A stretch of DNA of 64,000 nt from the NCBI GenBank assembly GCA_016713115.1, contig JADJPU010000001.1, positions 1,984,001-2,048,000 of the forward strand, in the 5' to 3' direction. Position numbers and translations under genes: made by a program. The notes under the pieces were generated by a model. The model did not search any database and was not told where the DNA came from. It saw only the letters and a list, made by a program, of their open reading frames with translations. The stretch is from Cellvibrionales bacterium. GTDB taxonomy: Bacteria; Pseudomonadota; Gammaproteobacteria; Pseudomonadales; UBA7239. Shown piece after piece: positions 50,201 through 57,216 of this stretch (within the stretch, counting starts at the first letter, position 1; every line of letters begins with the position of its first letter).

Positions 50201-50822
50201 TAGCGTTGCCGGTGCGGGTGATTTGACTGGCGATGGCAAAGCAGAAGTCGCAGTCGGTGCTTATCGCCATACAGCATCAGTCAGCGTCATTGTTAAAGGC
50301 AAGACTAAAACCAAGCGCTTGAAGCAAGCAGGGGCTGTGTACGCATATAACTGTGCCACCGTACCGTGTACACCTGTCCTCAAGAAAGAAGGCGAAGTCA
50401 GCGGTGATCGTCTGGGTTGGAGTGTTGCTGGAGCCGGTGATGTCAATAACGACGGCCAGAATGATGTGCTCGCTGGGTCGCCGGGTCGTGACACCACAGT
50501 CTCCATTACTACGCCGAAAGGCAAGGTAAAAGTGAAAAAGCTGAAGGATGTCGGTGCTGTGTATGTGCTGAATGGCGCGACAGGTCAGTTTATTCACACG
50601 CCGCTCTTAGGCTTGCGTAAGAAAGACAACCGTGGAATGTGTGTGGTTGGTATCGGTGACATAGATCTGGATGGTTTCAGCGATATCGTCACTGCCGCAC
50701 CAAATGCGGATAGAGAGGTGTTCTTGCCTCCTAAAAAACCAGGCAAGCCGCCAAAACGAAAACTGCTGCGTGATGTAGGTTTTGTTGAGGGTATGTCGGG
50801 AAAAATAGCGACAGGAAACTAA
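41282..50822 (+). CDS. Giant secreted repeat protein: TSP3, Ig-like array and FG-GAP propeller, frameshifted
   Basis: Five frames in series, joined by shifts near 43140 (two extra bases, AG duplicated), 44038 (one missing), 44685 (one extra G) and 45710 (one missing), give about 3179 residues. Order: signal peptide ending near LWAEG; an N-terminal beta domain; a FlgD-like Ig segment (TWDGKDESGNDVSTGNYQ); TSP3-type calcium repeats (DxDxDGxxD) with DNCP motifs (nt 42640-43095); 23 Ig-like repeats of about 83 residues (43100-48830), each core unit with two Cys; TSP3 repeats again (48840-49275); and seven FG-GAP repeats (49300-50790) like the integrin-alpha propeller. GGAG precedes the ATG. No LPXTG or PEP-CTERM anchor is seen. 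Probably an extracellular adhesin or matrix protein; the ligand is unknown. Confidence 0.85.
43100..48830 (+). repeat. Tandem array of 23 Ig-like repeats, unit 249 bp (83 residues)
   Basis: The unit runs from QTITVTT to TSTTGKAS. The 21 inner copies are exactly 249 bp apart, apart from the three indels noted for the gene. The first (260 bp) and last copies differ: both carry SSGLPV and a GSG...G insertion and resemble each other more than the core. Core copies fall into classes by three linked variants (PAPATAD or SAPANAD; DAVVV or DPVVV; CTNVG or CSNVG). Confidence 0.95.
45842..48331 (+). repeat. Duplicated 1,245-bp block of five repeat units
   Basis: Units starting at 45842, 46091, 46340, 46589 and 46838 have the class order S-A, T-P, S-A, T-P, T-A (S is SAPANAD, T is PAPATAD; A or P is the residue in DAVVV/DPVVV). 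Units starting at 47087 to 48083 repeat exactly that order. Small differences (for example NTVTI in place of NDVTI in the seventh unit) show that divergence followed duplication. Confidence 0.75.
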
Positions 50823-50846
50823 GCCTGTCGTTTATTTCGCTCGTTT

Positions 50847-50877
50847 AAACAGCCACTCTTGCAGTGGCTGTTTTTTT
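50847..50877 (+). terminator. Rho-independent terminator of the giant-protein gene
   Basis: An 11-bp perfect stem (AAACAGCCACT / AGTGGCTGTTT) with a 5-nt loop runs into a T tract, 25 nt after the stop. The symmetric sequence could also serve the convergent rluE. Confidence 0.88.
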
Positions 50878-50887
50878 ATGGGGTGCT

Positions 50888-51436
50888 TCAAATTTTAGCG
50901 GGCATATCCAAAAAATCGCCCGGCTGCATATCGCCCAACGCCCAATTGCCGATCTTGCAGCGAATAAGCCGCAGAGTAGGGAAGCCGACGGCAGCTGTCA
51001 TGCGTAGTACTTGTCGGTTTTTGCCCTCACTGATGGTGAGTTCCAACCAACTGGTGGGAATGGCGGCGCGATAGCGAATAGGCGGATCACGAGGCCATAA
51101 GTTTTCTGGCTCTGCAATGCGACGCGCCTTGGCGGGTTTGGTTAACCCATCTTTGAGCTGGACACCCTTTTGCAGCTGGTGGATTGCGTTATCAGTGATA
51201 TTGCCATCGACTTGCGCCCAATAGGTTTTAGGGAGTTTGAAGCGCGGATTGCTGATGCGTTGTTGCAGCTTTCCATCATCCGTGAGCAGTAGCAAACCTT
51301 CGGAATCAAAATCCAAACGACCAGCGGGGTAGATTCTGTCATCCACAAAATAGTGTTTGAGTGTGGGTCGCCCTTGTTCATCTGTGAACTGCGAGAGCAC
51401 GCCGTAGGGTTTGTTGAATAGTACCAATCGACTCAT
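50888..51436 (-). CDS. rluE: 23S rRNA pseudouridine synthase RluE
   Basis: 182 residues from the ATG at 51436; a longer frame to 51451 is possible. The RsuA/RluE-type catalytic block YPAGRLDFDSEGLLLLT contains the nucleophilic Asp. The ISEGKNRQVLRMTAAVGFPTLRLIR region (given in parts) is characteristic of RluE. There is no S4 domain, as in E. coli RluE, which modifies U2457 in helix 89. It is divergent from icd. Confidence 0.9.
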   Translation of the reverse strand: MSRLVLFNKPYGVLSQFTDEQGRPTLKHYFVDDRIYPAGRLDFDSEGLLLLTDDGKLQQRISNPRFKLPKTYWAQVDGNITDNAIHQLQKGVQLKDGLTKPAKARRIAEPENLWPRDPPIRYRAAIPTSWLELTISEGKNRQVLRMTAAVGFPTLRLIRCKIGNWALGDMQPGDFLDMPAKI

Positions 51437-51474
51437 AAATATTTTGACCAAAAGCGACAGAGAAGTGGCTAGGT

Positions 51475-51495
51475 TCTTGTAGCAAATCTACAAGA
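51475..51495. promoter_or_regulatory. Palindromic operator candidate upstream of icd
   Basis: Perfect 8-bp arms TCTTGTAG and CTACAAGA with a 5-bp spacer. The right arm overlaps the place where the icd -35 box would be. The site is also 39 bp upstream of the rluE ATG. Confidence 0.5.
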
Positions 51496-51517
51496 TGGGA
51501 AGGGGCTCGTATATAAT
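51489..51517 (+). promoter_or_regulatory. Probable icd promoter with strong -10 and poor -35
   Basis: A perfect TATAAT sits at 51512-51517. The hexamer 17 bp upstream (51489-51494, TACAAG) fits -35 poorly and lies inside the palindrome, which suggests activator dependence. A small GC hairpin (51530-51546) follows in the leader before the ATG. Confidence 0.5.
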
Positions 51518-51598
51518 CGCACACAGTTGCCGCCTCATGAGGGCGGTTTCTGTTGTTAAGGCACGCAGTGTCTCGGTACATTTTCTTGGAGTAGCACC

Positions 51599-52852
51599 AT
51601 GACCTATCAAAAAATACAGGTTCCTGCCCACGGCAAAAAGATCACCACTAACGCCGACTTTTCTTTGAATGTGCCAGATCACCCAATCATTCCCTTCATC
51701 GAAGGTGATGGCACTGGTGTAGATATCACACCTGTGATGCGCAAAGTGATTGATGCCGCCGTTAAAAAAGCCTACAGCGGCAAAAAAGAAATTGCATGGA
51801 TGGAAATTTACTGCGGCGAGAAATCTGCAGAGTTGTACGAAGGCAATTGGTTTCCTGAGGAAACTTTGCGTGCAATTAAAGAGTTTGTGGTGTCCATCAA
51901 AGGCCCACTCACTACGCCGGTCGGCGGCGGTTTTCGTTCCTTGAATGTGGCACTGCGTCAAGAATTGGATCTGTATGTTTGCTTGCGCCCTGTGCGCTGG
52001 TTCAAAGGTGTGCCTAGCCCAGTGAAAGAACCGCATAAAACAGACATGGTGATCTTCCGTGAAAATGCTGAAGATATTTATGCTGGTATTGAGTGGAAAG
52101 CGGGTTCAGACGAAGCCAATAAAGTCATCGCATTTTTGCAAAATGAAATGGACGTGAAGAAAATTCGCTTCCCACAAGATTGCGGTATCGGTGTGAAGCC
52201 GGTGTCCAAAGAAGGCACTGAGCGCTTGGTGCGCAAGGCGATTCAGTACGCCATCGACAATGACAAACCTTCCGTGACCTTGGTGCATAAAGGCAACATC
52301 ATGAAGTTCACCGAGGGCGGTTTCCGCGATTGGGGTTACGCACTGGCGCAGAAAGAGTTTGGTGCAACGCTGATTGGCGAAGGTCCGTGGTGTGAGTTTG
52401 CCAATCCAAAAACCGGTAAGAAAATCGTGGTGAAAGATGCGATTGCCGATGCGTTCTTGCAGCAGATTTTGCTGCGCCCAGAAGAATACGATGTGATCGC
52501 AACGCTCAATTTGAACGGCGACTACATCTCCGATGCGCTGGCGGCGCAAGTGGGCGGTATCGGTATTGCGCCTGGCGCTAACTTATCAGACACCATCGCC
52601 ATGTTTGAGGCCACGCACGGTACTGCGCCCAAATATGCCGGTCAGGACAAAGTGAACCCAGGCTCGCTGATTTTGTCAGCTGAAATGATGCTGCGTCACC
52701 TCGGCTGGCCGGAAGCGGCGGATTTGGTCATCAAAGGTATGGACGGCGCTATTCAGGCCAAAACCGTCACTTATGACTTTGAGCGACTGATGGATGGCGC
52801 GAAGCTGGTGTCCTGCTCACAGTTTGGCGAAGAAATGATCAAGCACATGTAA
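51599..52852 (+). CDS. icd: NADP-dependent isocitrate dehydrogenase
   Basis: 417 residues, matching the E. coli-type dimeric enzyme that oxidises isocitrate to 2-oxoglutarate. Substrate and phosphorylation loop GGGFRSLNVALRQ with Ser114 (equivalent of E. coli Ser113, the AceK target). The ENAEDIYAGIEW block and the ATHGTAPKYAGQ NADP-site block are intact. It ends at a terminator shared with the convergent cspD. Confidence 0.97.
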   Translation: MTYQKIQVPAHGKKITTNADFSLNVPDHPIIPFIEGDGTGVDITPVMRKVIDAAVKKAYSGKKEIAWMEIYCGEKSAELYEGNWFPEETLRAIKEFVVSIKGPLTTPVGGGFRSLNVALRQELDLYVCLRPVRWFKGVPSPVKEPHKTDMVIFRENAEDIYAGIEWKAGSDEANKVIAFLQNEMDVKKIRFPQDCGIGVKPVSKEGTERLVRKAIQYAIDNDKPSVTLVHKGNIMKFTEGGFRDWGYALAQKEFGATLIGEGPWCEFANPKTGKKIVVKDAIADAFLQQILLRPEEYDVIATLNLNGDYISDALAAQVGGIGIAPGANLSDTIAMFEATHGTAPKYAGQDKVNPGSLILSAEMMLRHLGWPEAADLVIKGMDGAIQAKTVTYDFERLMDGAKLVSCSQFGEEMIKHM

Positions 52853-52868
52853 GCTATGTGTGATCCAT

Positions 52869-52900
52869 AAAAAAGCCCGCTCATTGAAGCGGGCTTTTTT
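52869..52900. terminator. Bidirectional terminator between icd and cspD
   Basis: A 12-bp symmetric stem (A6 GCCCGC / GCGGGC T6) with an 8-nt loop gives a U tract on both strands. Confidence 0.9.
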
Positions 52901-52907
52901 ATGTGGG

Positions 52908-53141
52908 TCAGCCAGCAACAGCTTGCTGTAGGCTGGCAATAGCGGTGGTGATATTGGTCGCGTGTAGCCCTTTAGGGCCTTGGATGATGTCGTAGCTAAC
53001 AGATTGCCCAGCTTTGAGCGTCTTGTAGCCTTCCATTGTAATGGTGGAGAAGTGCGCAAAAAGGTCTTCACCGCCGCTGTCAGGCAGAATAAACCCGTAG
53101 CCTTTGGCGTTGTTGAACCACTTCACTGTGCCTGTTGCCAT
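52908..53141 (-). CDS. cspD: Cold-shock-domain protein CspD-like
   Basis: 77 residues from the ATG at 53141 (GAGGG eight bases upstream; an upstream in-frame start at 53177 lacks support). The single CSD has GTVKWFNNAKGYGFI (RNP1 with Tyr in place of Phe) and DLFAHFSTI (RNP2). The TLKAGQSV and QGPKGLHA blocks match E. coli CspD, an inhibitor of replication in stationary phase, better than CspA. Binds single-stranded nucleic acid. Confidence 0.88.
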   Translation of the reverse strand: MATGTVKWFNNAKGYGFILPDSGGEDLFAHFSTITMEGYKTLKAGQSVSYDIIQGPKGLHATNITTAIASLQQAVAG

Positions 53142-53252
53142 GATACAACCCTCATCAAACTGTCTTCCTTGCACCACTGCTATCCAGTTCTACAGTGGGT
53201 GCTGTTGTAATTGTTATGCAGCGTCCCCTGCCAATGGGAGCGCCGAGCCACT

Positions 53253-53281
53253 TTTTTAACCACAAAGTGGTGTTGAGTCAA
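53253..53281 (-). promoter_or_regulatory. Candidate promoter of cspD with an overlapping inverted repeat
   Basis: Minus strand TTGACT (53281-53276), a 17-bp spacer and TAAAAA (53258-53253). A 7-bp inverted repeat (CCACTTT at 53248-53254 and AAAGTGG at 53264-53270) overlaps the -10 region. The predicted leader is about 105 nt. The rest of the cspD-etfB gap shows no gene. Confidence 0.5.
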
Positions 53282-53433
53282 GCTACCCGCCTTGCGGATC
53301 AAGGAGGGTGGTTTCAGGTCTTGCTTTTGCGGGTGTCAGCGGGCAACATACGCGCGCCCTGAAAACGGTGTAAATCGGCGGTAAATCGCCACTTTTCTGC
53401 TTTTTATCCACTCCTACTATGAACGGGGAATCC

Positions 53434-54176
53434 ATGAAGATTCTGGTTGCAGTCAAGCGCGTCGCAGACGCAATGTAAAGGTTCGCCCCAAGGCGGATGG
53501 TACTGGTGTCGATCTGACCAATGTCAAGATGGCCGTAAACCCTTTTTGTGAAATCGCGGTAGAAGAAGCTGTGCGCATGAAAGATGCGGGCTTGGCGACA
53601 GAAATTGTTGTGGTTTCTATCGGCGATAAAGAAGAACAAATTCGCACGGCTCTGGCGCTGGGTGCAGATCGTGGCATTCTGGTAAAAACAGAAGTCGAAG
53701 TGCAGCCTTTGGGTGTTGCTAAAGCGTTGAAAGCAGTTGTCGATCAAGAGAAGCCAGATTTGGTCATTCTCGGCAAGCAATCTATCGACGGCGACAACAA
53801 CCAAGTGGGTCAAATGCTCGCTGCATTGTCTGGCATGGCGCAAGGCACTTTCGCTTCTGTGTTGAAAGTGGAAAACGGTAAAGCGAATGTGACGCGTGAA
53901 ATTGACGGCGGTTTGCAGACCGTGAGCTTGAGCTTGCCTGCTGTGGTAACAACCGATTTGCGTTTGAACGAGCCGCGTTATGCCTCGCTGCCAAACATCA
54001 TGAAAGCCAAGAAAAAACCATTAGATACCGTCACGCCTGAATCTTTGGGTGTGGATATTGCGCCGCGTTTCAAAATGGTAAAAGTTGAGCCGCCAGCAGA
54101 ACGACAAGCGGGTATCAAAGTGCCAGATGTTGCAACACTGGTTGATAAATTGAAAAACGAAGCGAAGGTGATCTGA
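53434..54176 (+). CDS. etfB: Electron transfer flavoprotein beta subunit, frameshifted
   Basis: The ATG at 53434, behind GGGGAA, reads MKILVAVKRVADAM and then hits a stop. One more A near 53474-53475 restores ADANVKVRPKADG and continuity to 54176, giving 247 residues as expected for EtfB. The rest is well conserved (MAVNPFCEIAVEEAVRMKD, the AMP-binding region with LGKQSIDGDNNQVG). With EtfA it accepts electrons from acyl-CoA and other dehydrogenases and passes them to ETF-quinone oxidoreductase. etfA follows by 1 nt. Confidence 0.92.
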
Positions 54177-54177
54177 T

Positions 54178-55107
54178 ATGACAACGCTTGTTATTGCTGA
54201 ACACGACAACGCCAGTTTGAAAGGCGCAACGCTGAATACGGTTGCGGCTGCAAAAGCTATTGGCGGCGATATTCATATTCTGGTTGCAGGTAGTCAGTGT
54301 GCTGCGGCGGCAGAAGCAGCTGCAAAAGTTGCCGGTGTTGCTAAAGTTTTAGTGGCAGATAACACCGCTTATGCACATCAGTTGGCGGAAAATGTCAGCT
54401 TGTTGGTGGCGGAATTGGGCAAGGCATATAGCCATATTTTGGCGCCCGCTACTTCTAACGGTAAAAATATTCTGCCGCGCGTTGCTGCATTGTTGGATGT
54501 TGCGCAAATTTCTGAAATTACTTCAGTAGTGAGCGCGGATACATTTCAGCGTCCAATTTATGCGGGCAATGTTATTGCCACCGTGCAATCTTCAGATGCC
54601 ATCAAAGTGCTGACTGTGCGCGCCACGGGTTTTGATGCAGTGGCTGCCGAAGGTGGCTCTGCTGCTGTAGAAGCGGTTGCCGTTGCTAAAGATGCAGGCA
54701 CTTCTGCTTTTGTTGGTGAAGAAATTGCAAAAAGTGATCGCCCAGAATTGACCGCCGCCAAAATCGTTATTTCTGGCGGTCGCGGTATGGGCTCTGGCGA
54801 AAACTTCCACTTGCTGGATGGTATTGCCGACAAACTGAGCGCAGCAGTAGGCGCTTCGCGTGCTGCCGTTGATGCTGGCTTTGTGCCGAACGATATGCAG
54901 GTTGGTCAAACCGGTAAAATCGTTGCGCCTGAGTTGTACATCGCCGTAGGTATTTCTGGTGCCATTCAGCACTTGGCGGGTATGAAAGACTCTAAAGTGA
55001 TCGTCGCCATCAACAAAGATGAAGAAGCACCTATCTTTCAAGTGGCTGATTACGGTTTGGTGGCGGATTTGTTTACTGCGCTGCCAGAGTTGGAAAAAGC
55101 ACTGTAA
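54178..55107 (+). CDS. etfA: Electron transfer flavoprotein alpha subunit
   Basis: 309 residues, full length. N-terminal domain starts TLVIAEHDNASLK. The C-terminal FAD domain carries SGGRGMGSGENF, GASRAAVDAGF, QVGQTGKIVAPELYIAVGISGA (in parts) and NKDEEAPIFQVADYG. Forms the FAD-containing heterodimer with EtfB. Followed by a strong terminator. Confidence 0.96.
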   Translation: MTTLVIAEHDNASLKGATLNTVAAAKAIGGDIHILVAGSQCAAAAEAAAKVAGVAKVLVADNTAYAHQLAENVSLLVAELGKAYSHILAPATSNGKNILPRVAALLDVAQISEITSVVSADTFQRPIYAGNVIATVQSSDAIKVLTVRATGFDAVAAEGGSAAVEAVAVAKDAGTSAFVGEEIAKSDRPELTAAKIVISGGRGMGSGENFHLLDGIADKLSAAVGASRAAVDAGFVPNDMQVGQTGKIVAPELYIAVGISGAIQHLAGMKDSKVIVAINKDEEAPIFQVADYGLVADLFTALPELEKAL

Positions 55108-55128
55108 GTTTTTGTACTTTGTTGAAAT

Positions 55129-55156
55129 AAAAAACCCGACGCGAGTCGGGTTTTTT
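55129..55156. terminator. Bidirectional terminator after etfA
   Basis: A symmetric stem (A6 CCCGAC / GTCGGG T6) with a GCGA tetraloop can stop both etfBA and the convergent cyclic-nucleotide-domain gene. Confidence 0.9.
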
Positions 55157-55177
55157 GTATCTGCTGGCTGTAGAAAA

Positions 55178-55849
55178 TTAGAGCCAAGTGCCGCTGGCCT
55201 CATTGATTGTTTCCTGAGTCAGCAGTGCTTGATTCCACTCCATAATCATCTCGACCAATTGATGTGCTTGTCGATCAAGACTGACCAATTCTTGCTCCGT
55301 ATTGCGTGACCCAATGTAAACTTCAATAGATTTTCCGCGTAGTGTCAGCGGATGCGTGGGGTAATCCATTTTGTACAACTCCAGTTGCCAGCGCGTGTTG
55401 TTGACGATGGCGCGGTAGAGCGCCAGTTTTGTCTGCAGGGTGTAAACGCTGAAGTCATGCAGCTCACCTAGCCCCGTCAAATCCAGTGACAAAATTAATG
55501 CAGTTTTACAGTCAGGGCTGACAGCAATGGTAGCGGTGCGGCGTGTTTTACAAATGATGGATAGCCCGCCAAAGTTTTGTCCGGGCGTGAGTTGATTGAT
55601 AGCGGGAGCATTGGTGTCATCGTCGGGATATACCGAGAGTTGTCCTTTCAGCAAAAAAGAGTAGCGCCGACCGGCTTTGCCTGCAGTTAATAAGATTTCA
55701 CCACTGTTAAATTCCATGAAACAGGCATTTTTCATCAGGACATCTAATTGGCTTTTATCAACAGTGCGTACTTCGTTGACGAAGGCGATGCCATTGATAA
55801 AAGCATTGGCCGTATCTTGAGGGTAATTAGCGATGGGGATGGCTTTCAT
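55178..55849 (-). CDS. Cyclic-nucleotide-binding-domain protein without a DNA-binding domain
   Basis: 223 residues from the ATG at 55849; a GTG at 55861 is also open. Residues about 30-140 form a CNMP/CRP-like beta-roll (FNSGEILLTAGKAGRRYSFLLKGQLSVY, read in parts, then a phosphate-cassette-like region FGGLSI without the usual Arg-Ser pair). The C-terminal part is helical and has no helix-turn-helix. It is a stand-alone sensor or adaptor. It is divergent from the RND pump with a perfect palindrome between them. Ligand unknown. Confidence 0.75.
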   Translation of the reverse strand: MKAIPIANYPQDTANAFINGIAFVNEVRTVDKSQLDVLMKNACFMEFNSGEILLTAGKAGRRYSFLLKGQLSVYPDDDTNAPAINQLTPGQNFGGLSIICKTRRTATIAVSPDCKTALILSLDLTGLGELHDFSVYTLQTKLALYRAIVNNTRWQLELYKMDYPTHPLTLRGKSIEVYIGSRNTEQELVSLDRQAHQLVEMIMEWNQALLTQETINEASGTWL

Positions 55850-55895
55850 ACCGGGCTTCACTTCCCTAAGTAGATGATGTTCCGCACGAGGTTAT

Positions 55896-55919
55896 CACAG
55901 TTCTTTGTGCAGAACTGTG
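55896..55919. promoter_or_regulatory. 24-bp perfect palindrome (operator candidate) upstream of the RND operon
   Basis: Arms CACAGTTCT and AGAACTGTG (9 bp, no mismatch) flank a 6-bp spacer. It lies 47 bp from the cyclic-nucleotide-domain start and 100 bp from the adaptor start. No T tract follows, so it is unlikely to be a terminator. It could bind the downstream FixJ-like regulator or another dimeric factor. Confidence 0.6.
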
Positions 55920-56019
55920 GCGGGTTGTAAAGTGTATTTAATTAGTGGGATTTCATTAGTTACGAGACAGGTATTTAGTAAGACAATGATGTGGTGTCTC
56001 CAAAATCAGAGGTTGTGCC

Positions 56020-57189
56020 ATGACAGCTGTAAAGCGTCATCTATTCGTAAAATTGGCAGGAGGCCTATTGTCAGTATCGTTTCTAGCAGCGTGTGGTAAG
56101 GCGCCTGTTGCGCCGCAGCCAGCGGTGCCGGAAGTAGCTGTTGTCGTGGTGCAACCACAGGCAGTGCATATTGTGAACGAATTGCCTGGGCGTGTTGCGC
56201 CTTTGCGCGTGGCGCAGGTGCGTGCGCGCGTGGATGGCGTGGTGCTAAAACAAGAATTCACGGAAGGTAGTGATGTCAAAGCAGGACAGTTGTTGTATCG
56301 GATTGATGCTGCGCCATATCAAGCGGAAGTAAACAGTGCCAACGCTGCTTTGGCGCGCGCAAATGCGAATTTAACCACGCGCAGTCTGCAATCGAGACGC
56401 TCAAATGAGTTAATCAAACGGCGCGCGATCAGCCAACAAGATTTTGATGACATTAGCGCTGCGCAGAAACAGGCAAAAGCCGATGTGGAAGCGGCAATGG
56501 CTGTATTGGATGCTGCGCGTATACGCTTGAGTTATACCGAAGTTCGCGCGCCGATTGATGGAAGAATTGGAAAGTCGCAAGTTACTGAAGGCGCCTATGT
56601 GCGGCAGAGTGATGCAACGCTGTTGGCTACTGTGCAACAACTGGATTCTGTTTATGTAGATGTGTCGCAATCCAGCGCTGAAGTATTGCGTTTACGACAG
56701 GATTTGGAAAAAGGTGTATTACAACAAGCGGATAAAAGCGGCCCGGCAGTTTCATTAAAATTGGAAGATGGTTCCGTCTATTCTGAAGTAGGGCGGTTGC
56801 AGTTTTCTGATATTAGTGTTGATGAAAGCACGGGCTCTGTAACGCTGCGCGCTATTTTTCAAAATCCCAAGCATGTGTTGTTGCCGGGTATGTTTGTGCG
56901 CGCGCAGTTAGAAGTGGGCGTGGATCAGCAGGGCTTGTTGGTTCCGCAGCAAGCGGTGACATACAGTGTGACGGGTCAGGCGACGACCTTAATCGTGGAT
57001 GCGAACAACACCGTTGAGCGGCGGGTACTGCAAATTAATCGTTCAGTTGGCAATCAATGGCTGGTGACTGGAGGTGTTCAAGCGGGAGATCGCGTTATTA
57101 CCGAAGGCTTGCAAAAAATAAAACCAGGCGTTGCTGTAAAAATTGCATCTTCAGCAGCGGCGCTTTCCTCTGCTATGACAAATCCATAG
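56020..57189 (+). CDS. RND efflux periplasmic adaptor lipoprotein (AcrA/MexA type)
   Basis: 389 residues. Lipobox LAAC gives an N-terminal lipoprotein anchor. Barrel-sandwich half-motifs (RVDGVVLKQEFTEGSDVKAGQLLYRID and RAPIDGRIG, the first read in parts) flank an alpha-hairpin (about 100-165). A beta-barrel and membrane-proximal domain follow. It bridges the inner-membrane pump to an outer-membrane channel; no tolC/oprM gene is in the window. AGAGG precedes the ATG. Confidence 0.94.
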   Translation: MTAVKRHLFVKLAGGLLSVSFLAACGKAPVAPQPAVPEVAVVVVQPQAVHIVNELPGRVAPLRVAQVRARVDGVVLKQEFTEGSDVKAGQLLYRIDAAPYQAEVNSANAALARANANLTTRSLQSRRSNELIKRRAISQQDFDDISAAQKQAKADVEAAMAVLDAARIRLSYTEVRAPIDGRIGKSQVTEGAYVRQSDATLLATVQQLDSVYVDVSQSSAEVLRLRQDLEKGVLQQADKSGPAVSLKLEDGSVYSEVGRLQFSDISVDESTGSVTLRAIFQNPKHVLLPGMFVRAQLEVGVDQQGLLVPQQAVTYSVTGQATTLIVDANNTVERRVLQINRSVGNQWLVTGGVQAGDRVITEGLQKIKPGVAVKIASSAAALSSAMTNP

Positions 57190-57216
57190 CAAGAAGCACA
57201 AGGTAGAGTACTTCGT

